33,612 nucleotides of DNA from an uncultured Jannaschia sp. (lineage in GTDB: Bacteria; Pseudomonadota; Alphaproteobacteria; Rhodobacterales; Rhodobacteraceae): positions 1 to 33,612 of the forward strand of contig CALFSY010000025.1 in the NCBI GenBank assembly GCA_937916365.1, written 5' to 3'. A model generated the notes under the pieces. That model was not told the origin of the DNA. It did no database searches and worked only from the letters and a program-made list of their open reading frames with translations. The position numbers and the translations under genes are program-made. Below, piece by piece: positions 7,671-14,679 of the stretch. Positions within the stretch are counted from its first letter, which is position 1, and each line of letters opens with the position of its first letter.

Positions 7671-8932
7671 CAAGCGGCCAAACGCGCCAAAACCTGGGGC
7701 AGGGGTGGGGCGGTTTGCACCGGACCATAAAGCGCCATCGCCCCCTGTCGTTTTTGTGTTAACGTGCCCGCATAAGTGCGCAGTTGATCCAGCGTAACGG
7801 CATCAATGTGCGCCACGGTGTGTTCCAACGGCGGCACATGGCCCCAAATCGCAATCAGGCGCGCCGAACGTTCCGCACGGGCAGTGGGGCTTTCAAGCCC
7901 CATCAAAAGGCCCGCTTTCATCTGTGCACGCGCGCGGTCAAGTTCGGCCTGGCTAAAATCTGCGGCGGAGCGGCGCAATTCATCAACGGTCAATCCGATC
8001 AAATCGGCCACATCCGTTTCGCCCGTGCCCGCGTATAGGGTCAAAAGGCCCGTGTCTTCGAAACTGCCCACGTAGGCATGAATCGTATAGCATAGCCCGC
8101 GTTTTTCGCGAATTTCTTGAAACAAACGCGATGACATGCCCCCACCCAATGCGGTGGCATGAATTTGCGCAGTATAAAAATCATCCGCGCGATAACTGGG
8201 CGCCTCAAACGCTAGGGTAACATGGGCCTGTTCCAGCGCCTTATTTTGCCGCCGTTCCCCGCCTTTGAAACGGGCGGTTTCGGCCACGCGGGCCGATTGT
8301 GCAGGCAAATGGCCGAACGCAGCCTCGGCCAAGGTGACAATTTGGTCATGGGTCACCGCACCGGCAGCGGAAAGGATCATTTGCCCCGGGCCATAATGTT
8401 GCGCAACAAAATTTGTAAAATCATCACGTGCAAAGGCGCGCACCCGTTCTGCCGGGCCTAAAATCGGGCGGCCAAGTGGTTGATCGGGATATGCCGCATC
8501 TTGCAGCCAATCGAAAATAATATCGTCGGGCGTATCGTATGTTTGGCCGATTTCCTGTAAAATCACCCCGCGTTCAATTTCGATTTCTTTTGGATCAAAG
8601 ACGGGATTTAGCACAATATCAGCGATTATATCCATCGCCAGGGGCACATCCCGTCGCAAAACCCGTGCGTAATAGGCCGTCATCTCGCGCGAGGTATAGG
8701 CATTGATGAACCCGCCCACATCTTCGATTTCCTCTGCAATTTGCAGCGCGCTGCGCCGTGTGGTGCCTTTGAACGCCATGTGTTCCAGGAAATGCGCGAT
8801 CCCGTTTTGGGTGACCTGTTCGTGTCGCCCACCCACATTAACCCACAATCCGATAGCCGCAGATTCAAGCGTGGGCATATGTTCGGTGACCACACGCAGG
8901 CCATTGGAAAGGGTATGCAATTCAACGGTCAT
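7670..8932 (-). CDS. M16 family zinc peptidase (mitochondrial processing peptidase-like)
   Basis: A 420-residue M16B metallopeptidase related to the beta subunit of mitochondrial processing peptidase and bacterial PepR-type enzymes. The inverted zinc motif HFLEH is at residues 47-51 (His47, catalytic Glu50, His51), and the distal Glu ligand is in ERGVILQEI near 120-128 (probably Glu127). The C-terminal half keeps the partner-domain features, including the Gly-rich LGGGMSSRLFQEIREKRGLCY. It probably degrades peptides in the cytoplasm. The start overlaps the thrC stop by 11 nt, with GAGG about 8 nt before the ATG, so it belongs to the surf1-thrC operon. Length and motifs look complete and active. 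Confidence 0.92.
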   Translation of the reverse strand: MTVELHTLSNGLRVVTEHMPTLESAAIGLWVNVGGRHEQVTQNGIAHFLEHMAFKGTTRRSALQIAEEIEDVGGFINAYTSREMTAYYARVLRRDVPLAMDIIADIVLNPVFDPKEIEIERGVILQEIGQTYDTPDDIIFDWLQDAAYPDQPLGRPILGPAERVRAFARDDFTNFVAQHYGPGQMILSAAGAVTHDQIVTLAEAAFGHLPAQSARVAETARFKGGERRQNKALEQAHVTLAFEAPSYRADDFYTAQIHATALGGGMSSRLFQEIREKRGLCYTIHAYVGSFEDTGLLTLYAGTGETDVADLIGLTVDELRRSAADFSQAELDRARAQMKAGLLMGLESPTARAERSARLIAIWGHVPPLEHTVAHIDAVTLDQLRTYAGTLTQKRQGAMALYGPVQTAPPLPQVLARLAA

Positions 8933-10322
8933 GGATGGAGCCTCGGATCAGGGTTTCGATGGTGGTTAGGTTATTGTCAATCTTGGTCATGCGTTCGGGC
9001 CGATCAAACAGGTCTGCCATATGCAAGGGCAGGGTGGGGCGCTGGCCTGTTGCCGCCGCGACCGCATCGGGAAATTTCGCCGGATGCGCGGTGGCCAAGG
9101 TCACCAAAGGCGTTTGGCCCAGGTGATTTTGTGCCACATGCACCCCAACGGCGGAATGGGGGCATAACACTTCCCCCATCTCTGCCATGGCATACGCAAT
9201 CATTGCGCGGGTTTCATCCTCAGACGCGCGCCCGCTGGCAAATTCAGCGCGTAGGGCGGCAAGCGCCGCCGTGCCGATCTGAAATTTGCCTTGGGTGCGC
9301 AGGTCGTGCATCGCCTGTTCCACGGCATGACCATCCCGCCCATAGGCGTCAAACAGTGCGCGTTCAAAGTTCGAGCTTACCTGAATATCCATCGACGGGC
9401 TAATCGAAGGCGCCACCCCATGAATTTCATAAATGCCCGACTGAAGCGCGCGGTGCAAAATATCGTTTTGATTTGTGGCGATCACCAAAACCTCAATCGG
9501 CAATCCCATTTGTTTGGCCAGATAGCCCGCAAAAATATCCCCGAAATTGCCCGTGGGCACACAAAAATTGACTGTGCGGTGTGGGGCGCCCAACGCCACA
9601 GCGGCGGTGAAATAATACACAATCTGCGCCAAAACACGCGCGATATTGATAGAATTTATGGCGGCCAGGCCCACCGCATCCCGAAATGGGAAATCATTGA
9701 ACATATCCTTTACCCGCGCCTGGCAGGCATCAAAATCACCATCAACCGCCAAGGCATGGGTGTTGTGATGGGGCACGGTTGTCATCTGTCGCCGCTGCAC
9801 ATCCGACACGCGTCCATCGGGATATAGGATAAACACATCAATGTTTTCCAGCCCGCCAAACGCTGCCATTGCCGCCGATCCGGTATCGCCCGATGTGGCC
9901 CCCACGATTGTTGCCCTGTGCCCCCGCCGCGCCAACACAGCCTGGAACATATGGCCAATTAACTGCATGGCGAAATCTTTGAAGGCCAGGGTGGGGCCAT
10001 GGAACAATTCCAAAAGGAAATGATTGTCTTGGATTTGTTTTAACGGTGCACGGGCGGCATGGCGAAATCCGCCATACGCTTTTGCCACAAGGCCCTGCAA
10101 CGTAGGTTCATCGAATGTGTCGCCGATATATGGGGTCAAAATACGCAGGGCCACCTGTTCATACGAAAGCCCGGACAGCGCGGCAATATTACCCGCCGTC
10201 ATGGCAGGAATTTCGGCCGGCACATATAGCCCGCCATCCCGCGCCAGGCCCGTTAGCATAGCGTCTTCAAAATTTAGATCGGGGGCCTTCCCCCGGGTTG
10301 AAACGTATCGCACGGTGTGCAT
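8922..10322 (-). CDS. thrC: Threonine synthase
   Basis: Pyridoxal-phosphate enzyme that makes L-threonine from O-phosphohomoserine, the last step of threonine synthesis. I chose the ATG at 10322 (466 residues, MHTVRYVSTRG), which begins 4 nt after the surf1 stop with an AGGGA just before it; an upstream in-frame start would overlap surf1. The N-terminal YVSTRG and the DGGLYVP loop are typical of the long bacterial/fungal class. The Schiff-base Lys is K115 in HGPTLAFKDFAMQ, and the phosphate-binding loop is in VGATSGDTGSAAMAAF. CVPTGNFGDIFAGYLAKQMG is also characteristic. It is in the four-gene run surf1-thrC-M16-GNAT, a familiar arrangement in this group with no obvious biochemical link. Confidence 0.96.
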   Translation of the reverse strand: MHTVRYVSTRGKAPDLNFEDAMLTGLARDGGLYVPAEIPAMTAGNIAALSGLSYEQVALRILTPYIGDTFDEPTLQGLVAKAYGGFRHAARAPLKQIQDNHFLLELFHGPTLAFKDFAMQLIGHMFQAVLARRGHRATIVGATSGDTGSAAMAAFGGLENIDVFILYPDGRVSDVQRRQMTTVPHHNTHALAVDGDFDACQARVKDMFNDFPFRDAVGLAAINSINIARVLAQIVYYFTAAVALGAPHRTVNFCVPTGNFGDIFAGYLAKQMGLPIEVLVIATNQNDILHRALQSGIYEIHGVAPSISPSMDIQVSSNFERALFDAYGRDGHAVEQAMHDLRTQGKFQIGTAALAALRAEFASGRASEDETRAMIAYAMAEMGEVLCPHSAVGVHVAQNHLGQTPLVTLATAHPAKFPDAVAAATGQRPTLPLHMADLFDRPERMTKIDNNLTTIETLIRGSIHDR

Positions 10323-10326
10323 TTCC

Positions 10327-11001
10327 CTAAACTGTTTGGCGTGTGATACGCCAGACAAAAAACCCTGTCATCCCCAACCATACCACCGCCAAGCCAAACC
10401 ATTGAATGGCATATCCCAGATGATTGTTTGGAATGCCCGCCGTGGTCACAGGCAGGGGGGTGATACGTGAATCGGGTGGGGAAACCGAACCTGCGATCAC
10501 CAAAATAGGCTCTGTTCCTAGATAAGCAGCGAGTTGGGCAACATCACGGGCGAACCAGATGTTGGTTTCAACATCATTATCGGGGGTAAAGGCATCGGTT
10601 TCATCGGGCCAGTGCAAATTGCCGGTGATGGTGATCGCCCCCTGGGGGGTGGGCAGAAAATCGTCTGTGGCGGGAATAATCCCGCGATCTACCAATATGA
10701 TTTGATCGTTTGTTTGAAATGGGGAAATTATGCGATAACTTGGGCCGAATGATCGGTGGCTTACCAAAACACGCACATAAGGCGTGCCGAATCGCCCGTC
10801 TAAGGTCACGCGGCGGTATGTGTCGGTGGCGGGATCAACACGCGGCGGCAATGGGCCGGGCGGCGTGGCAATCTGTGCTTCGATCTCTGCCAAAATGGTG
10901 GTTTTCCATGCCAAGCGCTGCATCTGCCAAATCCCGAGGGACACAAGCACCGCAACCCCCAGGACACCAAACAAAATAGGCCAAATTATGCGCTGCGTCA
11001 T
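10327..11001 (-). CDS. SURF1-family cytochrome c oxidase assembly protein
   Basis: A 224-residue inner-membrane protein of the SURF1/Shy1 family, which helps insert heme a into subunit I of aa3-type cytochrome c oxidase. The layout is classic: an N-terminal transmembrane helix (about residues 6-25, ILFGVLGVAVLVSLGIWQMQR, with the conserved GxWQ-type motif), a periplasmic domain including VTLDGRFG, VLVSHRSFGPSYRIISPF and IILVDRGIIP, then a second helix near 195-217 preceded by NNHLGYAIQWFGLA. In related genomes it often ends a cox gene cluster. Here no cox gene lies upstream; the next gene is a divergent gmk across a 323-bp spacer, so the oxidase genes must be elsewhere. First gene of the leftward operon. 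Confidence 0.93.
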   Translation of the reverse strand: MTQRIIWPILFGVLGVAVLVSLGIWQMQRLAWKTTILAEIEAQIATPPGPLPPRVDPATDTYRRVTLDGRFGTPYVRVLVSHRSFGPSYRIISPFQTNDQIILVDRGIIPATDDFLPTPQGAITITGNLHWPDETDAFTPDNDVETNIWFARDVAQLAAYLGTEPILVIAGSVSPPDSRITPLPVTTAGIPNNHLGYAIQWFGLAVVWLGMTGFFVWRITRQTV

Positions 11002-11324
11002 ACCTGCCCCTAACGTAAAGGATTTGAATGCGTCAACCGCATCTTTGTTTGTGTCTATAACGTTGTGCGCCTTTGCATTCTACCATCGGTTTATTTTCCC
11101 TGGTGTCTAAGGCCAAATTGGCCAGGCCCTGCCCAACACACCCGGATGCAGGAAAACAATATTTTATTCTATCGTGGGCATCTTTATCTTTGGGGTGGAA
11201 CCCTAAGGGCGATTTGCCGTAAATCTTTGATACAGAATTGCCTTATCGGTATGTTGGTTGGCCGGATTACGGGCGATGAAAATCGCATGTTGCGGTCGCC
11301 GGAATTTAGGATGGAATAATAATA
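11002..11324. other. Divergent intergenic spacer between surf1 and gmk
   Basis: This 323-bp spacer between head-to-head genes contains no credible ORF. It holds a 13-bp palindrome GGCCAA-A-TTGGCC at 11111-11123, a candidate gmk promoter (listed separately), and a small hairpin closed by a GNRA tetraloop (GCGAT-GAAA-ATCGC, 11273-11286) in the predicted gmk leader. I could not place a confident surf1 promoter. Confidence 0.4.
11227..11255 (+). promoter_or_regulatory. Candidate sigma-70-type promoter for gmk
   Basis: TTGATA (11227-11232) and TATGTT (11250-11255) are separated by exactly 17 bp and lie about 70 bp before the gmk ATG. The match is reasonable but unverified; chance matches of this quality are common. 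Confidence 0.35.
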
Positions 11325-11981
11325 ATGACAGCGCCGCAAACAGAACGCCGCGGTTTATTGGTCATCTTATCCTCGCCGTCGGGGGCGGGAAAATCCACCT
11401 TGGCGCGCCGATTGGTGGTTTGGGATCCGTCGTTAAAATTTTCGGTATCTTCTACCACACGCCCCCCCCGCCCGGGCGAGATCGATGGCCAGCATTATCA
11501 TTTCATGACCGAACCTGCCTTCAAAACCTTGGTGGCCAACGGTGCAATGTTGGAACACGCCCGTGTCTTTGGGTATTTTTATGGATCGCCTTTAGAACCC
11601 GTGGCGGCGGCAATCGACGCAGGGCACGATGTTGTGTTCGACATTGATTGGCAAGGCGCACAGCAAATTCGCAATTCCGTCCTAGGGCGGCACACATTAT
11701 CAATTTTTATCCTGCCGCCATCAATCCCAGAATTGCGGCGGCGCCTGACCAAACGCGGGCAAGACGGTGTTGAGGTTATCGCACAACGGATGCAAAAATC
11801 GTGGGATGAAATCAGCCATTGGGATGGCTATGATTATGTTTTGATTAACGCCGATCTTAATGAAACCGAGGCACAGTTAAAAACTATCCTTACCGCCGAA
11901 CGATTGCGCCGCGACCAACAACCGGCGCTTGCCGCCCATGTGCGCCGGTTGCATGATGAATTTTTGGAGGGGCAAGAATGA
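11325..11981 (+). CDS. gmk: Guanylate kinase
   Basis: A 218-residue guanylate kinase, phosphorylating GMP to GDP with ATP; essential for nucleotide supply. The P-loop SSPSGAGKST is at residues 16-25. The GMP-binding region shows SSTTRPPRPGEIDGQHYHF and the later YGSP, and VVFDIDWQGAQQIR carries the nucleotide-binding Asp residues. The lid includes LRRRLTKRGQD. The length is standard. An 8-C run (11462-11469) encodes part of the TRPPRPGE motif. A GGA about 9 nt upstream serves as the ribosome-binding site. The stop overlaps the next gene's start (ATGA), coupling it to the carbonic anhydrase. The yicC gene that often precedes gmk is absent here. Confidence 0.97.
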   Translation: MTAPQTERRGLLVILSSPSGAGKSTLARRLVVWDPSLKFSVSSTTRPPRPGEIDGQHYHFMTEPAFKTLVANGAMLEHARVFGYFYGSPLEPVAAAIDAGHDVVFDIDWQGAQQIRNSVLGRHTLSIFILPPSIPELRRRLTKRGQDGVEVIAQRMQKSWDEISHWDGYDYVLINADLNETEAQLKTILTAERLRRDQQPALAAHVRRLHDEFLEGQE

Positions 11982-12499
11982 TCTACACACTTTATGACAT
12001 AGCGCCCGAAATTGCGACAGACACCTGGATCGCGCCGGATGCCAACGTGATTGGCCGTGTGGTTGTGGAAACCGGGGCCAGCGTTTGGTTTGGTTGCACC
12101 CTGCGCGGCGATAACGAAGAAATTCGTATCGGCGCCGGATCAAACGTGCAGGAAAATTGTGTTTTGCACACCGATATGGGCTATCCGCTTAGCATTGGGG
12201 CCGATTGCACGATTGGGCACAAGGCCACGTTGCATGGGTGCCGTATTGGTGCAGGCAGTTTGATTGGCATGGGGGCAACCATCCTGAATGGTGCGGTGAT
12301 CGGTGCGGGGTGTTTAATTGGCGCGCGGGCGCTAATCCCCGAGGGTAAGGTGATCCCCGATGGTAGCTTGGTTGTGGGGATGCCGGGTAAGGTGATCCGT
12401 GAATTGGATGCAAACGCGCGGGCGAAGCTGATCACATCTGCCACCCAATACCAACAAAACATGCGCCGGTTTCGTGATGGTCTAAACGCACTGGGTTAA
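11978..12499 (+). CDS. Gamma-class carbonic anhydrase-like hexapeptide-repeat protein
   Basis: A 173-residue left-handed beta-helix protein of the gamma-carbonic anhydrase/YrdA family. Hexapeptide repeats run through residues about 18-130 (IGAGSNVQENCVL, IGADCTIGHKATL, IGAGSLIGMGATI, and so on). The three zinc-binding His of the class are present at H64 (VLHTD), H81 (IGHKA) and H86 (TLHGC). A C-terminal helix follows. These enzymes interconvert CO2 and bicarbonate as trimers, though many YrdA-type members show weak activity. It overlaps gmk by 4 nt, so it is co-expressed. Zinc ligands are visible, but carbonic anhydrase activity is inferred from the family. Confidence 0.9.
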   Translation: MIYTLYDIAPEIATDTWIAPDANVIGRVVVETGASVWFGCTLRGDNEEIRIGAGSNVQENCVLHTDMGYPLSIGADCTIGHKATLHGCRIGAGSLIGMGATILNGAVIGAGCLIGARALIPEGKVIPDGSLVVGMPGKVIRELDANARAKLITSATQYQQNMRRFRDGLNALG

Positions 12500-12666
12500 A
12501 TATAGTGTTTCAAAACGGGATCGCGCCCCATCGCATCCCGAAACTGAATACATAGGGCGATGTCGCTTTCCCTTGCGATGTGCCGCAATCTATCCACGCC
12601 CATTGTCACAGGCGGGTTACACGGTATTTAACGATCATTATACCACGATCGCAAAAGGAGAATGGC

Positions 12667-14211
12667 ATGACCGAGGCAGGTGCACGACGCCGCGCACGGG
12701 GGGGCGGGGGGGCCGCACGGCGCGCGGCGCGCTCTGCCATCAGTTTTGAAACCGCCCGTTTTATTGAGCGCCGCATTCCGAATTTTGAAATCTTAACGCC
12801 CGAGGCGATAGAGATTATCGAACACAACGCAGACGTCGTGTTAGAGGAAATCGGCGTTAATTTCATTGACAATCCCACGGCGTTGGAACGCTGGCGCGCC
12901 GCCGGCGCCGATGTAAGGGGGGAACGGGTGCATATTCCCCCCGGGTTGGCGCGCACGTTGTGTAAAACGGCGCCGTCGCAGTTCACGCAAATCGCGCGTA
13001 ATCCGGAACGGAACGTAAAAATTGGGGATGGGTCATTGGTATTTGCACCCGTGTATGGCCCCCCATTTGTGCGCGACCAGGCGCAGGGCCGCCGGTATGC
13101 CACGTTGGCAGATTTTGAAACGTTCGTGAAACTGAGCTACATGTCGCCGTGGTTGCACCATTCGGGGGGCACTGTGTGCGAACCCACCGATGTGCCCGTG
13201 AACAAACGCCATTTTGATATGCTGTATGCCCACATGCGGTTCAGCGATAAACCATTCATGGGATCGGTTACCGAACCGTCGCGTGCTGCCGATTCGATTG
13301 AAATGGCCAAAATCCTATTCGGAGCCGAGGTCGTGGATCAAAACTGTGTTTTAACCTCGCTCATCAATATCAACTCACCCCTAACATTTGATGGGGTGAT
13401 GATGGGGGCGTTAGAACACTATGCCGCCGCGGGGCAGGCTGCCATTGTTTCGCCCTTTATCGTGGGTGGCGCGATGGCGCCGGTTTCCGTGGCAGGCACG
13501 TTGACACAAGTATTGGCAGAGGTTTTGGCCGGTGTCGCCTATAGCCAGCTTGTGCGTCCCGGCGCGCCGGTGATTTTCGGGGCGTTCGTGACCTCAATCG
13601 ACATGAATTCTGGTGCGCCCACCTTTGGCACGCCCGAGGCCTCACAGATCACATTTGGTGCTGGGCAACTGGCCCGCCGTCTGAACCTGCCGTATCGATC
13701 GGGTGGGTCATTTAACGGTTCAAAACTGCCCGATGCACAAGCGGCGTATGAAACCGCAAATTCGTTGAATACCGGTTTGTTGGCTGGGGTAAACTTTATG
13801 TTGCATTCCTGTGGCTGGTTAGAGGGCGGGTTGGTTTCCAGCGTTGAAAAATTTGTGATGGATGCCGATCAACTGGGCGTGTTGCACAAATTGGCCCAAG
13901 GTGTGGCGATGGATACCAATGCCCAGGCCATGGATGCGCTGCGCGAAGTGGGGCCGGGCGGCCATTTCCTGGGGTGCGCCCATACACAGGCCAATTATGA
14001 AACGGCATTCTGGCGCACTGGTGTGTTGGACTACAAACCATTTGAAACTTGGGCCGAGGAAGGCGGGCGTTCCACGATGGAATTGGCCGCCGCGAAGGCA
14101 GAAAAAATGTTGGCCGAATATCAGGCGCCGCCGCTTGATCCCGCGATTAACGAGGCGTTGCAGCACTATATCGCCACGCGTAAGGCCAGTATGCCAGACG
14201 CCTTTGTTTGA
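12667..14211 (+). CDS. MttB-superfamily (trimethylamine/betaine) methyltransferase homolog without pyrrolysine
   Basis: A 514-residue member of the trimethylamine:corrinoid methyltransferase superfamily. I chose the ATG at 12667, since AAAGGAG ends 6 nt upstream; the longer frame has no ribosome-binding site. The N-terminus is Arg/Gly-rich (RRRARGGGGAARRAAR), followed by FETARFIERRIPNFEILTPE and a TIM-barrel with SGGTVCEPTD, NINSPLTFDGVMMGALEHYA and GSFNGSKLPDAQAAYE. There is no in-frame TAG, so it lacks the pyrrolysine of true MttB and belongs with the non-Pyl relatives such as the glycine-betaine methyltransferase MtgB, which occur in many copies in Rhodobacterales. The substrate is probably a quaternary or methylated amine, consistent with soxA/soxG elsewhere in the window. 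No corrinoid-protein gene is adjacent. Its 3' end overlaps the convergent DUF6477 gene by 46 bp. Confidence 0.85.
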   Translation: MTEAGARRRARGGGGAARRAARSAISFETARFIERRIPNFEILTPEAIEIIEHNADVVLEEIGVNFIDNPTALERWRAAGADVRGERVHIPPGLARTLCKTAPSQFTQIARNPERNVKIGDGSLVFAPVYGPPFVRDQAQGRRYATLADFETFVKLSYMSPWLHHSGGTVCEPTDVPVNKRHFDMLYAHMRFSDKPFMGSVTEPSRAADSIEMAKILFGAEVVDQNCVLTSLININSPLTFDGVMMGALEHYAAAGQAAIVSPFIVGGAMAPVSVAGTLTQVLAEVLAGVAYSQLVRPGAPVIFGAFVTSIDMNSGAPTFGTPEASQITFGAGQLARRLNLPYRSGGSFNGSKLPDAQAAYETANSLNTGLLAGVNFMLHSCGWLEGGLVSSVEKFVMDADQLGVLHKLAQGVAMDTNAQAMDALREVGPGGHFLGCAHTQANYETAFWRTGVLDYKPFETWAEEGGRSTMELAAAKAEKMLAEYQAPPLDPAINEALQHYIATRKASMPDAFV

Positions 14212-14471
14212 TCTACTTCGTCGCTTTTTTGTTGTTCTTGTTGTGCGGCGTGTAGCAGCGCGCCCATAACCTCCACATGGCGTAGGGGGGAATACCCCAA
14301 GCCGCCGTTCAACCGTGCGGTGTTCAATCGTTCTTCCTCTGCCAAAAGGATGGGTGTTGGACGATGGTGTGTGTGGCGAAGGGCGGCGCCGCTTTGCGCG
14401 GCATGTTGCGCGGCCTGCACCAACAAAGAGGGGCGGCGCATATTAGACAAGGTGGCGTGCAGGGTGGGCAT
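14166..14471 (-). CDS. DUF6477 family protein, uncharacterised
   Basis: A 101-residue protein that I recognise as the small Rhodobacterales DUF6477 family: LSNMRRPSLLVQAAQHA near the N-terminus, EEERLNTARLNGGLGYSPLRHVEVMGALL in the middle. Function is unknown; there is no signal peptide or membrane span. It is divergent from the DUF6456 gene across a 208-bp AT-rich spacer, an arrangement usual in the group. Similarity appears to stop near residue 77; the last ~24 residues are an unrelated-looking tail, and the final ~15 are encoded antisense to the end of the MttB-like gene. Stop-codon loss and read-through into the neighbour would explain this. GGAG lies 8 nt before the ATG. Confidence 0.7.
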   Translation of the reverse strand: MPTLHATLSNMRRPSLLVQAAQHAAQSGAALRHTHHRPTPILLAEEERLNTARLNGGLGYSPLRHVEVMGALLHAAQQEQQKSDEVDQTKASGILALRVAI

Positions 14472-14540
14472 CTTTCGGCTCCGTCGTCGTATGGATGGGG
14501 GCCGATGTTGACACGTGATGTGGCGGTGTTGCGTTGAAAG

Positions 14541-14549
14541 TTATCCACC
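14541..14549 (+). promoter_or_regulatory. Near-consensus DnaA box (TTATCCACC)
   Basis: Eight of nine bases match the DnaA-box consensus TTATCCACA. It lies in the DUF6477/DUF6456 spacer, 55 bp from a perfect box in the same orientation, with AT-rich sequence between. Confidence 0.4.
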
Positions 14550-14595
14550 GCCCGTTAACCACCTATCTGTTTACAATATGGAAACGATTTTCGTT

Positions 14596-14604
14596 TTATC
14601 CACA
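14596..14604 (+). promoter_or_regulatory. Perfect DnaA-box consensus (TTATCCACA)
   Basis: Exact match to the high-affinity DnaA-box consensus, 76 bp upstream of the DUF6456 start codon. Together with the near match at 14541 it suggests DnaA binding, either as a transcriptional site or as a DnaA-titrating site. Binding is inferred from sequence only. Confidence 0.5.
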
Positions 14605-14679
14605 GATTTTAATCAATCAGAAATCAATTTCGCCGATCCTGGGGCACATTGCCTGAGTCACGCGAAATAAGGTGGAACC

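Noticed and set aside
8741..9403. A 220-codon plus-strand frame spanning the M16/thrC junction
   Set aside because: It crosses two well-supported genes on the other strand and shows no family features.
12606..13103. A 165-codon minus-strand frame over the MttB-like start
   Set aside because: Antisense to clear MttB-family sequence, low complexity, no ribosome-binding site.
12667..14211. Pyrrolysine-dependent trimethylamine methyltransferase
   Set aside because: No in-frame TAG codon interrupts the reading frame, and no pyl genes are visible.
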